Below are positions 46,269 to 58,570 of a stretch of DNA of 64,000 nt, one piece after another. Position 1 is the first letter of the stretch. Each line of letters starts with the position of its first letter. The translations under genes were made by a program, and so were the position numbers. The DNA is taken from NCBI GenBank assembly GCA_936440205.1, contig OW387135.1, forward strand, positions 35,442,792-35,506,791, given 5' to 3'. The notes below the pieces were generated by a model. That model did no database searches, was not told the DNA's origin, and worked only from the letters and a program-made list of their open reading frames with translations. This DNA is from Lepidonotus clava. Lineage: Eukaryota; Annelida; Polychaeta; Phyllodocida; Polynoidae.

Positions 46269-46429
46269 AGGGACATAGTGTTAGGGGTACGAAGAGTCCA
46301 GGGACATAGTGACAGGGGTACGAAGAGTCCAGGGACATAGTGCCAGGGGTACGAAGAGTCCAGGGACAGTCATAGTTCCAGGGGTACGAAGTGACCAGGG
46401 ACGTAGTTACAAGGGTACGAAGTGTCTGG
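46269..46429 (+). repeat. 32-bp minisatellite array B (right inverted arm)
   Basis: Five units with consensus near AGGGGTACGAAGAGTCCAGG plus GACATAGTGAC, at 46283, 46315, 46347, 46380 and 46411. The reverse complement of array A units gives AGGGTACGAAGTGACCAGGG, so the two arrays are inverted homologues with the same period. Confidence 0.85.
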
Positions 46430-47422
46430 TAATCGTCCTGAGGTAGTTATTTTCGGGCAGTTTATTCTGCCTATACAGCATAAGGATATTACTTTATATA
46501 AATTTTATGATCGTATCTAAGTCAATGGTTAGATATATACAACATAGTATGCTGAAGTAATTAATGCATTCGGAATTGCCAGTTCGATAAAGTTCTCTCT
46601 GTCACATTGATCAATGACCATTGAGTAAGACCTATACTATAGCGAAATCTCGGTTTGATCAACCCATTATGAAACCATCTGATAAAGATATGAGAAACGT
46701 TTATTACAATATAGCACAGGGTCAAGGGTAACAGGTCAAAGAACCCAAAATAGAAAACTAGGTATCAAGGCTTGAATGTAAATCACATCATTATTTACCG
46801 ATAACGGAAACATTATATCCGTACACACATAATTTTCTTAATTATTCAGCTAGATAATCTTAGCGTTTGTCTTTGATTAGGATAGGGGCCTAATTTCGCA
46901 ATCACATTCTTAAAATAACCAATTTTCCAAGCTTTAGGTCAGATGTTTATACAAGAATATCTTATGTTTTTTTTCGAGTTATCTATAATTGAAATTTAAA
47001 GCTTCATATAGAAGAAGTCTCACCTCTTGAGGCCTACTTTACCATTTCGATTTGTAATTGCTAGCTTTACCTTGTATGAAGTCTTTTCAAGACCAGTCAA
47101 TGATTTTCAATATTTAAAAGTCTTGAGGGTATAAATTGCTCCTGCTAGTTGAATCTGTCAAAATGAAATTAGATTGTGAAGAATGTGATTTCTCACCATG
47201 CAGCAAACTGCTCTGCCGTGCCTTTTCCGGTGTTTCTGTAATCCTTTGCATTACACTTTCGGTTTTCTTTATTTTTACATGATAGTAGATATCATTTTCA
47301 ATTTAAAGTATATTTACATTCGATAAGAAGTTTCTCTTGATTTTGAGGAAGGAAATGTTTTCTGATCATGTGGCAATAATGTAAATGGTCAGTACAATCA
47401 CTGCATCCTCTGAGTGAATTGC

Positions 47423-47475
47423 AGGGAGCAGGAATTGCACGACCCCCCGTTTAAAAATTCCTGGATCCGCCCCCG
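47423..47475. repeat. Fragment of the CAGGGGYGGATCC element family
   Basis: CAGGGAGCAGG at the left and CCTGGATCCGCCCC at the right resemble the ends of the elements at 22236 and 58431, in a stretch of only about 50 bases. Confidence 0.4.
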
Positions 47476-47867
47476 TTTACAATGAGCCTGGAAAACCTAG
47501 GGGGTACACTGGCATATAATTATATGCATTCAAGAAAATATAATTCTAGGAATTATATATATAATTCCTAGAATTAGATTTTCTTTAACTTTAGTGACCA
47601 ATTGTACCTTCTTAGCCTAGGCCTGATATGGTCGACTGCATGAGACATTAATTGCATTTGTCATCTTAATGAAGTACATGTCATTAAAAAAAGAATCAAG
47701 CATGATTTTTGTCGTATTTATTTTTCATCCCTGAGACAGATTTGAAAGACTATGTAGGTAAACAAAAATGAAAGACGATCTAAATGCTAATTTGGTGAGG
47801 CTATTTTCGCCATCTATATACTAGTAGTCACACACGAATGTAAGCATGGTCCTGATGCCCTGTTAAC

Positions 47868-48350
47868 TTTTTTTATTTTTTTTAAATTCTTTATTCTATC
47901 TCTCTTGTACAGAGCTCTTCCGACAGTGTTCAAAATACATATAATTACAGCATTCCATAATATCAAATATAGGTATTATCAATCAAGAATACAATTATAT
48001 ATAATATATTATACAAAATGAAAATAAACGAGTGTGTGTGCACCACCAAGTCAATTTACCACTACATCTCATTCAAATTTATATGTTTTATCGCCCTGTT
48101 AAACTCATATATGGTGTTTACACCTTGAATATCACCAGGTAATTTATCCCATAAACTACATCCTAAGTAGTAAGGACTCTTCAACACCCTATCACGAACA
48201 GTAAATGGCTTATACATTTTCACCTTCTCATTTCCTCGCAATCTCATATTAGGCCTCTCACTATCAACATTTGCTATATTCTTACTTAATTTAAACATAC
48301 GCCGTAACATCAACAACTTGTCCGCCAACTCAGTTTACATCTTTTCTTCA
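47868..48350 (-). mobile_element. 5'-truncated LINE (3' end of reverse-transcriptase ORF)
   Basis: The minus strand encodes 88 residues (48062-48328) with the pattern RDRVLKSPYY...LWDKLPGDI followed by a short F.RA.K motif. This is the usual C-terminal tail of LINE ORF2 proteins. It is followed by a UTR and an A-rich tail (about 47868-47885). A stop lies just upstream of the recognisable part, and the rest of ORF2 is missing, as in most dead LINE copies. The clade cannot be assigned from this fragment. Confidence 0.75.
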
Positions 48351-48533
48351 ATACACACATAAAATCATTATATAAACATAATAAACATCACATGAATTAC
48401 CCACAGATATGGTACATCCACTAACAACAATAAAGTTCTGCACGTTGACTTCATCGAATATGATAATCCTTATTCTTTTGATGAAAAATGTTCCATCATA
48501 TAGTAACTGTTGCTGCTTTAGAGTTGTGATAAG

Positions 48534-51500
48534 CTATGAGGCCTTCTCCTTTCCTCTGCCATAAAATATTTCCTCGCCGTACACTCTTGTGTCCTTCCTC
48601 AACGTATCGTGCAACCAGTCCCAGAGATAGAGGTTGAAGCCAAAGTTTGTGTGGAAATACCTGAAAAACATAATAATTACAGATTTAATTCAGAATTCGC
48701 TACGTTATCGTATTAAAATTGAATAAGACAATTTCTTACAGATATTGTCTCCGAGAGATATCACATTTATACAGATTTTATTTGAATCAAGTGCTAATTA
48801 GTAATTATCCAGAGCCGTACTTGTGATGGTTGTCGTGGAATATGGATGGCGGCTGCCATGGCCAAAAAGCAGTCATTTTGATCCCTGAATGATCCATCAT
48901 ACCGTAGTAATATTGGTAGAGAAGCACTCCAATAAAGGAACCTGGAAAGGGGAACCAATTCACATTACACATTAAGAAAGAAGTACGTGTGCAGCAGTTA
49001 ATTAGACTAAGGGGTGACACACAGGGGAAGTGTGGACATTTTAGATTATCAGGTATGATAATTACGAGTAAGAAGCCTTTTACAGCAATGAACTATTACA
49101 AAACATTATTGGACAATCTGTTTCGAGTTTGGCTTTAGCTCCATATAATTGATAAATGAGCAATTTAATCTCTGAATATCTTAACGAAAGCTATTGGAGG
49201 GTACAGTATGGACTGTCATAGAAACAGCTTGAAACAGCTGTAAAAAAAAAGATACTGACCTGAGTACATGGGGAAGAGGAAGGCTGGGGCAGCGAGCATC
49301 CCCTGGTAGACGGCAAACTCACATGGATGCATGGCGGTGGCCGACCAGGCCGTCGGTTGGTGGTATCTACCAACCAAAGTAGACAATATATATATATATC
49401 ATATACGAAGGGGCAGTCATAGAATGAGGTATGTATTACCCATCTATAAGATATCACCTATTTTCAAACCACTTTTCCAGTTGTAACCTATCAAATTCGT
49501 TATGCAACCCGTCCTAGATAGGCCTACACACGCGCATACAAGTCCCTATCGGCTATATTCTTATAACTATCATGGACTTGCGCTTATAGGCCTTTGAATA
49601 ACCAACCTATCAAATGAAGCTTCTGTATTAATCTAGCGATATAGCATAGATCAATTTAATTTATGTTTTTAACCACAGACCCATTTCAATAGGGTGGCGC
49701 CCTGCTAGCGGAATACACCCGAAAAATTGATTGGGGTATGAGTTTCAATGGGAATCGTTGGGTACAAGGCGTCTATGGTAGGGTTCAGTGCGCACCTTCG
49801 TGGGAAAGGTCTATAGGATTACATATAGCCATGGTGATCCTATATCCGCCATGCATGGTCTAATTATGCAAAGCCTCTTTTGGTGACACTGTCTGTACTA
49901 AGGTCAAGGGTGGACCCGGAGATTTTCATAAAGGAAAGCGCCCTATTGTCCTACCCCCTGCCCCCCCCCCCTGTCCCCCCCCCCCCCACCCCTCTAAATT
50001 CACTACTGAAGGTGTATGCGCCCATCATCACCTGTGGTGAGTCTTGTGTATGGCCTTGTAGAAGGTGGGCCAGTGAGACATGCGGTGAATGATGTAGGCC
50101 AGGTAGTCAGTGGTCAAGAAGTAGACGAGGGTGGACAGCACCAGGTAGACCGCACCCCTCTCCAGGGGCGAGAAGTACAGCGTCGTGTGGCCTGACGGAA
50201 AAATATGGATTGATAAATAAACTATCATCATTTTATGTAAAACCTTGAAATATGATTATACCGAAATACCTGTCAGGGTAAGACATAATGACCAATTTGA
50301 ATATAATATATATTATATAGCTGGTGGTGTAGGTATTTATGTCTGCATGTATGTATCACCCGGGGTATTACCAGATATGTGCTTATTAGAAGAGAAGCGC
50401 CAAAAAGGGTAAAGAAATTGACCATGGATATCAGAAACCATTCTAAATTGTAGGTGACAAGTCTCACATCTTAGAACGTCAAAGTCATATGCATGTCAAC
50501 AGGATATGAAATCTGGACACCCCCAATAAACACATCCAGGGCTTTATTCACAGTCATGCATGCATATACATACCTCCGTTAATGATGTAACAGGCGATGA
50601 CTCCAGAGGCAGTCCCTCCGATCCCCATGTTGAAAGAGCCCAGCAGAATCTCATGCCTCTCATTTGCTGGGGTCAAAAACTTTTCGGGCTGGCACTTCCA
50701 TTCCTTTGCCTGTATAAAAGTTAAATTGCTGACATTGGACATTACATGATAGATGCTGGCATTGGACATTACATGATAGATCGTTCTACCTCTCCAGGCA
50801 ACAAAACAATTTCTAACTGACACAGATGTCTATTGAACGCTAGGTATGATAGTTCATTCTATCTCACAATTGACTTTCCATATTACGACAGGCCTATACC
50901 ACACAGCTCAATCAGATTATAGGATGAAGGATCAGTCGGGAGTTAAACAACTCTTAGCGACCGGTGATATTGTTTTATATCCATGGTCTTAACCTTTTCG
51001 TTGAATTCATGTCACAATTACTGCAATTGAACATCTGCTGACAGTGTGTCCAATAAGATAAGGCCCTGCAAAAACATATTAATTACGAAAGCATAATCAT
51101 GACGAAAAGTTGCACCATTCATCCAATGCATCCATGCAACGTTTTTCGGCTATGATTTGTTTGTAATAAAGAACTTTTCGCAGGCCTAGCTGAGATTGAG
51201 GACATCTCAATAGCATTCGCGCAAAGTCGTTTCGCCAATGACAAAAAGATTTGACTTTTCTTGGATTTTTTTTGATTGAGAAAGTTCTCGAGATTTCCGT
51301 CAAATCTCCAATTTGTATCGTAGAAAGAAAACGCCCCGTAGGTTAAATGGACATTATCTTACTCGAATTATCCTAAGACAACAACTCCCATCACTATTCG
51401 AACGGCCCATGCATGCAATGGCGTCGGCCAAAAAGCAATCCCCTTCCCAGAACACTATTATTTCTATGCAGTTCATTCCATAATATTCAACAGATTAATG

Positions 51501-54500
51501 CAATTTCATAACTTGAATTGTAAAATCAAATATGACAAGGTTAACTTATGAAGGTTCATAAGTATTAAATAATTATCATATTCGTGGCAGACTGTATGAA
51601 CACAACCATACATAGTGCTCATATATCGGTAATGCCATATAACACTTTTAAACCTTACATTGGTATTCTCTACTGTTTTTTCCACATAAATCATATCTAT
51701 GAACTTGGATTGCATAAACAAAGGGACACGTGAACCTCATTCCCATTTCCGTGTTTTGTTTTTTTTAGAAATCGTTTGATGGGTTACTTTCTACCGCGCG
51801 TTTCTATCTTATCTTTAGAAGTGGACAGATATACAGTTTATTGATATCAGTACATAAGAACTAAAAATAAGTAGACCTATATGCACTTCATAAGTTCTCT
51901 ATCGGGAAGTCAGTGCGCTTGTACCGAGAGATAACAAAGATGAACTCAGTATACATGTACTTGTTCGACAATAATCGAGACGGTTATGATGAGTGCATGG
52001 TTAATGGTAGAAGATATGAATTACAATGAAACACAATGCACAAACATCCAGGCTTGATCAAAATAAATAAAATAACTTTAGTACAGGAATAGGGCAGTTG
52101 GCAATTGAGCAGATATTAGTTATACCTTTAACTGAAATCCTGTTGTACAAATGAAACGTGTTAGGCGCACCCTGCTGTTTGGATCAACAGAATAAGATTG
52201 AGGTTTCCCTCGCCGGCCGGCGTTCAATTTAACGCGTCGTCTGCGCCATGCAGAACCGCTCATAATGCAATACGTCGCGCAAAGGCCTATACATTTGAAT
52301 AGCAGTGGATGGAGTTATGATTGGCTCATCCATGTCCAAATGACGAGGAAAATGATTATACCTAGATGATTTTAAAGGATCTATAGAGAACAAATATTAG
52401 GTAATTTTTGAGAAGCCATGGATAGGCCTACATGGCATTAAGGGAATGGTGGAGCAAAGGACAAAATTAGGCCTATTGTTATTTCATTTGCGGAACAATT
52501 TTTATAGAAGAAAATACCACAAAGACCAATAATTATTGTCCTGTGCTTGCATTGCATACCTAAAACATGGCTCAAAATAGACTTATGGAAGGAAAAAGAA
52601 AATGATAGATTTTCTTAAAGGAAGAGTTCGCGATTAGACCGTGATTCACTGATGACAATATTTCCCAATAATTTCTTCTTTTGTTTTCAAGAATTTATAC
52701 CAAACTACGAAGATGGGATGGCATGGAAAAATCATATCCAGGGAAGGATGGAGGTCCAGGGATCCTGATTTCCCCTCCTTTTCTGGAGGAAGATTAAGGT
52801 TATAAAGATCCTAGCAGTCCTAATAATAATTATGCTCCCCTGCAATTGTACCTTAACGTTCACAAGCCATTCCGGCATGACCTTTGATAGACTACATACC
52901 TGATCCCTCCGTTTGACGTAATAGTAATAGTGGAGAAAGCCTCCTAGGGCATGGTAGGAGGCGAAGGACACGATCAGGGACAGCAGTACAAACCAGTGGA
53001 CACCTGCCATACGAGACAGTGGCTCCCCCTCCGGGACGCCCTCAGACCGGTTCTTGGACGCCTCAGGGCCCCCTGCGCCCTCAGCCTTACCCGTCAAGGG
53101 CGTCATGTCCCAGCCAAACTGCTTACTCAGGTGCACCAGGACAATAATCCAATCACCTAGAAGGGGGAGATTGAAACAAATTACATCATTATTGTTGAGA
53201 GAAAGAAAAGGAAATGTACGATCAAAGGAGTGGCTGTTTGCTTAACGCTTTGATCCGGTCTTCTTTACAGGCAAAAAGGACATAATCATGACATCACATA
53301 TGAAGGTATAAAAAGGTGAATAATCATGTATTAGGAGGTAACGGGTTGATGTGTGCCTATATAGATACACAACACTCATAAAAATATGCCCTTTCCTATA
53401 CCCATCTATGAATGTATATGGGAATGTATGAGTATATATGCATGTATGCATGACATAATACATGAATAAACATCTTTAATATTTCTGGATCTATAGCTCC
53501 CATTTAGCCCTGCCAATGACATGATTATGTTATGAAGGGCCGCCGAGGTACATTATTTTAGGGAGCAGGCTGGGGAGCGGTTGGATTTCCTTAATAGAAA
53601 TAAAAGATAAATGTACCTGTTGAGTTAGTTTTTGTACAAAATAGTATGTATGCCTTTTGTGATTGGGTTGATTTGAATTTTGACAGATATCGTCAAGGTA
53701 CCGTTGTCTGGTTTGGGTAAGTGTTAGGCCTATGGAGAACTGAAACTGTTTTATAAGAAAGCACGCAGTTTTCCAACTAAGATTCCCTCCCACGCTCATT
53801 CAGTATTGACTATATATCCTATTTATTCATTTAGTTATATTTATAGAAATAAAAGAATGAAATTCATTTTAAGTTCATCTATGAACATCATATCTTATAC
53901 GTAGACCTGCAGTGCACAAACAGGGAAGTTCGTTAAGAAGGTGTCCGTGCATCAATTACACATTCACACACATGAACTCTTTATCCTCCCTGTACCCTAA
54001 ACAGACTGATATGAATGCTGCCGAAGTACATGTGTACCTAGAGTTCGGGTTATTCACACCGAGCGATATGTAATGGTTTGGTATATCTGGTGCACGCTTT
54101 CATGTAAGAGTACCTAAACCATTTAGACTTTAACCTGGGACGTCCATCTGCACTCTGCATATTACATACACCTGTACTTTGGCATAAACAATGCATCTTG
54201 GACTTATCTTCGTAGCGTCATGACCCATTACCTACCTACTGTCTCCTTATCTATGGTATCTAGTTTTCCATTTGCATTCAATCATTGTCCCTCATTAACA
54301 AAAAAAATAGCAGCATTTTTGTATGCTAGTGTGCTAATGAATGGAACTGAGAAAACGATGTTTTGTACCGTTGTAATAGACTTACTAGGCATAATTGGCA
54401 GAAAGGTTAACGCCCAAAAAATATACCAGTGATACAGAGGTTTGCTTCACAGTAAATTCGAATCGCAAATTAGCTGATTAGTATTTACTATAATTTGATA

Positions 54501-55141
54501 AAAACGTCTGAAACCCGAATATTTGGAGAGCAATAAACAAGAGAAGTAGAGCTACTTTCTGCAACCAAATCTTTATTGTAAGTGAAGTTGTCGTAATGAA
54601 AAAAATACGGATCCCCGTTATGATCGTGCCATTGCATAACCCGGTAACTAATAATAAAATAATGTGCACTTCCCTTTTATATTGTAATGTAATAATTTAA
54701 TACCATGGCATCCAATATTTAAAAGTTAGTGGCAAATAATGCTCACTAACTTGCCGTTCGACATAAAACAAAGCATACTCCGTGCGTCCAAAAGAGCATT
54801 TTGTGAGTAAACTTTTCGAATACAGAGATTTTATTTTTGATTTGCAAGATAAACGATAATGACAGTCATGTAAATGTATTGATATGTGCAGTGGTCGATT
54901 TAATTTGAGTGTAACAATATCAGATATAATAATATTATATATATATTCAAACCCATAATGGCATTGCGCCAACTTCAGTCTGGTATTATATAAGCATCCT
55001 TCTGCTTTAAAAAGTGGGTAACCTACCTCTCATGGTGGCACCAAGAATAACGGTAGCCAGTGTGCCTAGGACCGCTAAGGCCTTTCCTGAGACGCTGGAC
55101 AAGATGCCCGTATTACTGTCCTTTCCCATTGTTACCGCCAT
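48534..55141 (-). CDS. Fatty acid hydroxylase / sterol desaturase family membrane enzyme (seven exons)
   Basis: Exons in transcript order: 55027-55141, 52900-53156, 50574-50709, 50032-50191, 49260-49366, 48821-48941, 48534-48660. All are GT-AG and the frames join to 340 residues. The family uses a di-iron centre to oxidise lipid or sterol substrates in the ER membrane. The histidine boxes are HRMSH (205-209), HKTHH (218-222) and HDNHH (294-298), with an additional AMHP motif near 235. Hydrophobic segments lie near 89-114, 145-165, 180-205 and 244-270. The ATG is in good context (ACCATGG). The C-terminus lacks a clear KKxx signal. The exact substrate is not evident: it resembles lathosterol oxidase/C4-methylsterol oxidase-like invertebrate proteins but is not clearly SC5D, MSMO1 or CH25H. 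Confidence 0.9.
50710..52899 (-). other. Intron 2 of the desaturase-family gene
   Basis: About 2.2 kb of AT-rich sequence. Apart from the short duplication at its 3' end I see no repeat or gene. Confidence 0.45.
50729..50784. repeat. Two-copy tandem duplication in an intron
   Basis: Two adjacent copies of about 28 bases containing CATTGGACATTACATGATAG, in the intron upstream of the third exon of the desaturase-family gene. Confidence 0.75.
53157..55026 (-). other. Intron 1 of the desaturase-family gene
   Basis: About 1.9 kb, AT-rich, with no recognisable element or conserved ORF. Confidence 0.45.
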
Positions 55142-56252
55142 GGTTTGAGTACACCACTCTACCCACCGACTGCCGGGACCCAACTGACCCTTTATCCCCG
55201 ACTGACTCCCTCCTGGTCACATCTAGCTTATGGGTCGACGATTGTAAAACTTTGAATTTTCCATGATGAACTATCCCTCTTTTCCCAATGACATGTGTAA
55301 TTGGAATAGAAATCGTTGTCCAATTTTGTTATCATCTGAAATCACCAAAGTGTTCAAAATTCTGTTTCATAGGCTACTTGCTGTTCCTTAAAATTACACT
55401 TAAACAGTTAACATCCGTGCTATTATGAAATACAATTTCTACGCACAGACCGGTATAGTACTTAACTTATTATCTGACCTCGGACGTATAGTACTTGTCC
55501 CCTATACGCGGAGGTTGGATGGTTATATCACCTGGCTCTTTATCGTGGACACGTGTGGCAGAATGTACTTTCATGTTTTGCGCACTTGAATGGGACATGC
55601 GTACTATAAATTATGATCTTAAAAGTAAAAAGACTAACATAAGGTAACTGTAAATGCAGGAGGTTGAAAAACTAAATTTCTACACCAAAATGACGTACAT
55701 TCAAGATATAAAAGCGGAAACAAATCCCCTGGTTGATGATAGACTGCTGCGATTTCATACAGATTTAGCAGAATATTGATTTCTTAGCAACTCATGTTTC
55801 GGAAAAAAAGAAATGTCTCTGATCAATTGCTCAGAGATGACGTTGGCTTAGGCTTTCTGTTTCGCCTTTAGTTTTCCTCTATATACACTATTGTGGGATG
55901 AAAAAAAAACTAAATTTAATCTCATGCAACATGCCATGGAAAACTTGGGCTGTGAGCGCAAGGAGGAGGTGAGGAGTGCCTTTTTGAATGTATCATCTCA
56001 CCCACCCACAACATCAATAATTATTATTACAATCACTTCCAGCAAAGTGGGGAAACAAAGTAGCTTCTCACCATGGTACAGGACTCTTTGGGAATAGGAT
56101 TTAGATCTATATAATTATTCTTTTGGGAATGTGCTGTCACACGCTGTCACTTATTCTTTCGTACAAATCATGTTTATGTGATGAATGTTGATTCATCAGT
56201 ATCAAAGTTAAGTGTCAAAAGTAATGGAATAATAGAGTGAAAGTGTATTTTA
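55142..56252. other. Upstream region of the desaturase-family gene
   Basis: This must contain the minus-strand promoter. I see no clear TATA box or CpG-rich block and no conserved ORF. Confidence 0.35.
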
Positions 56253-56500
56253 TGTAAGGGCTCGAAAGCCCGAAAACCCAAAACCTGAAAACCCAAAACC
56301 CGAAAAGCTAAAGACAAATGTAAACCGGATGTGACGTCAGTGAGACCACGTGACTTGAATTGGCCAATCAGAGTCAAGCATTAGGGTATAAAAAGGGGCG
56401 GTGAGGCCCGAATAAACACTTCCTTCTTGGTATTCCTTGTGTTCACATGTGTCTCCTTTCACTAGAATAGCCCTCGAAGGGGTTAGGACTTATAATGTGA
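56253..56500 (+). promoter_or_regulatory. LTR-like promoter module, possible solo or remnant LTR
   Basis: In order: CCCGAAAAC-type short repeats (56262-56310), TGACGTCAG (CRE-like, 56331-56339), CCACGTGAC (E-box), GGCCAATCAG (CCAAT box), GTATAAAAAGG (TATA box, about 56385-56395) and AATAAA (about 56411), all within 150 bases. A TATA box about 25 bases before AATAAA is typical of an LTR, not of a host gene. The ends TGTAAGG and ACTTATA are weakly inverted. No second copy lies in the window, so boundaries are uncertain. Low-complexity open frames with no recognised domain follow to about 57050. Confidence 0.4.
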
Positions 56501-57551
56501 TCGAATGACAGGTAGTTCACTAGAAAAGCAAAGTAATTGAGGTAAAGTTCAAGTTATTTAGAAGTAAAAGGAACAAGGAACCGAGAGCCCGCCGGACCAA
56601 AGTATGGCACGAAGGACCGAATTCACCCGAGAGGCGACCCGAGATAGGAAAACCAGTCAAGTACAGAAGCCTGAAATCATCAGCGGCCGTCCCATCCTCA
56701 CGGGTACGAAGGCGCGACCGGTTCGGCCCCACCTTTGTGGGATAGCGAGTGATTCGTCCAGTAGCAGGACCCCACCCCCTTTTCTTACTTCTTTAGGTTC
56801 ATCCCCATAATTGGCTCGTTACCCTCCGCTCAACAATGGAGGCCCCAGTCAACCGTACCCGATGTCCGGAACGCCCCAGGACCGACCGACCGAGGCCCAA
56901 CACCCTCCATGACCAATACCGAATTCCCGACCGATCCACCCATTCCCCCTGATGTGCGGGGCACGGCTCTTGACCGCACATCTCGGCTTCCTGATCTGGC
57001 TTTCGCCGGACTCAAAGCCAAAATAACTCCCACGTCCCTTCGTCGTAGAAATTGGGATATAAATTTATTCATATATGCAAAAGTAAATAACAACACATTT
57101 TAAATGCAAGTGGTCCGTCCTTATTAAAGAAAGTTGCATTCTGTGTGTTGTGATAATATATACTAATCGTTACGTAAAGCTCCAAGCAGAGAACAAGAAG
57201 CAAATGACTATCAAAGTTCCTATCGTTGGAACGATCGATGTTCGCCCTTAACATAACAATGGACATTTCATTTTGTTTGAAAGGTAATTGAACGAAATGT
57301 CAATATATCTAATGTATGTAATCTATAGCAATAGTCGTCCCTCAATAAACTGAAGGCCTTCCTACAACCTGAAGGCCATATGGGCTATGAGTAGTGATCA
57401 CCACCACCACTACTGCTGTCACACACAACTCAGGGAGGGGCTTAGGAAAGGGGCTCCTCCTACAAACTAGGTCCCCTGCACCCACCCACCTGCAGGTGAC
57501 AGTAGCTCAAGTAGGCCTACTGGTTATGTAACCCACTTCTGGCTTCTCAAA

Positions 57552-57615
57552 CTGCACCCTCCCCCACCCTCACTCCTTAAACTGAGTTCAAGGAGTGGGT
57601 TGGGGGAGGGTGCAG
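57552..57615. repeat. Short GC-rich hairpin
   Basis: The left arm starts CTGCACCCTCCCCCACC and the right arm ends GGTTGGGGGAGGGTGCAG. They are nearly perfect complements of about 31 bases with a very short loop. G-runs on one strand could also form other structures. Confidence 0.75.
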
Positions 57616-58430
57616 GGGAGAGGCCTGCCCACTCAATAACACTTGATGCACACTAATTGTCCTTGCTTACAAATACATGCCGGTGGACAAAGGCCTGTAG
57701 CTACTTGTATGTAAGATTGTGTAACCGACCAATCAGATCAAAGCCCAAATACCTACAAAAGACATGACTGATTGAGTGAGCCCTTCCCATAAGCTACAAT
57801 ACTAAAAACTATAATTAAGGGCTCACAAAAAAGGTATTGTTATGAGAGTATGGCGTATTAGTCACCAGACTTTCATAGCATCATATCAAATTAACATACA
57901 CCACCCCATGTAATCTTGGTCCACATGTGCAACTTGGCAGAGTACTTTGTGCAGTGCTAGGCACAGTGTGTATTCAGAAGACCAAATAAACTTGGAAACA
58001 TAGAGTATTGTTCAGGCCAGGGCTGTGGAAGTACCTATACTGTGAACATTGGTATGGAGAGTTTCTATCATGTGTATCATGTGAAACAAGTGAACTACCG
58101 AAACTTTGCAATTGAACCATAAGTGGCATTGTGGCAATTCTTGACAATGAGGTTAGAATAAAATAACAATCCCCTCACGAGCAAGTGACTCTGTCAATTT
58201 TAAAAGCCAAACTACTTAATGGAACAATAACAAGAAGCAAGCAGCGAGGGTCCTGCCTTGATCATTGATAAGAAGCAGCGGAGGACTTAGGGGAGAGACA
58301 TGGGTGCACGCGCCTCCTCTTTTTATTTGGCAAAATTGATTTTTTTGAAATGTAAACTTCTTGAAAAGTGTGCCCCACATTCTCAAAAGACTGGTCATAA
58401 TTGTTTATTCATAAGATGATAGTTAAGTCA

Positions 58431-58562
58431 CAGGGGCGGCTACAGGATTTTCGAAATGGGGGGGGGGGGGGGGGGGTCAGGATAAGGGCTAAGTACTAAA
58501 ACGGGGGGGGGGGGGGGGATCAGGACCCCCTTGACCCCCCCCCCCCCCCGGATCCGCCCCTG
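58431..58562. mobile_element. Short CAGGGGCGG...CCGCCCCTG element with G- and C-runs
   Basis: It begins CAGGGGCGGCTACAGG and ends CCGGATCCGCCCCTG. AGTCA directly abuts both ends (58426-58430 and 58563-58567). Inside are two long G-runs and one C-run. It is the same family as 22236-22427. Confidence 0.65.
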
Positions 58563-58570
58563 AGTCATAA

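Noticed and set aside
45657-46429. CRISPR-like regular repeats
   Set aside because: Units are contiguous 32-base tandem repeats without unique spacers, in an animal genome. They are minisatellites.
48062-48328. An 88-residue host protein
   Set aside because: The sequence has the LINE ORF2 C-terminal pattern and is followed by an A-rich tail, so it is a dead LINE fragment.
56604-57103. Two small proline/threonine-rich ORFs as host genes
   Set aside because: They follow an LTR-like module, overlap antisense ORFs of similar length and show no domain. They are more likely remnant leader or chance frames.
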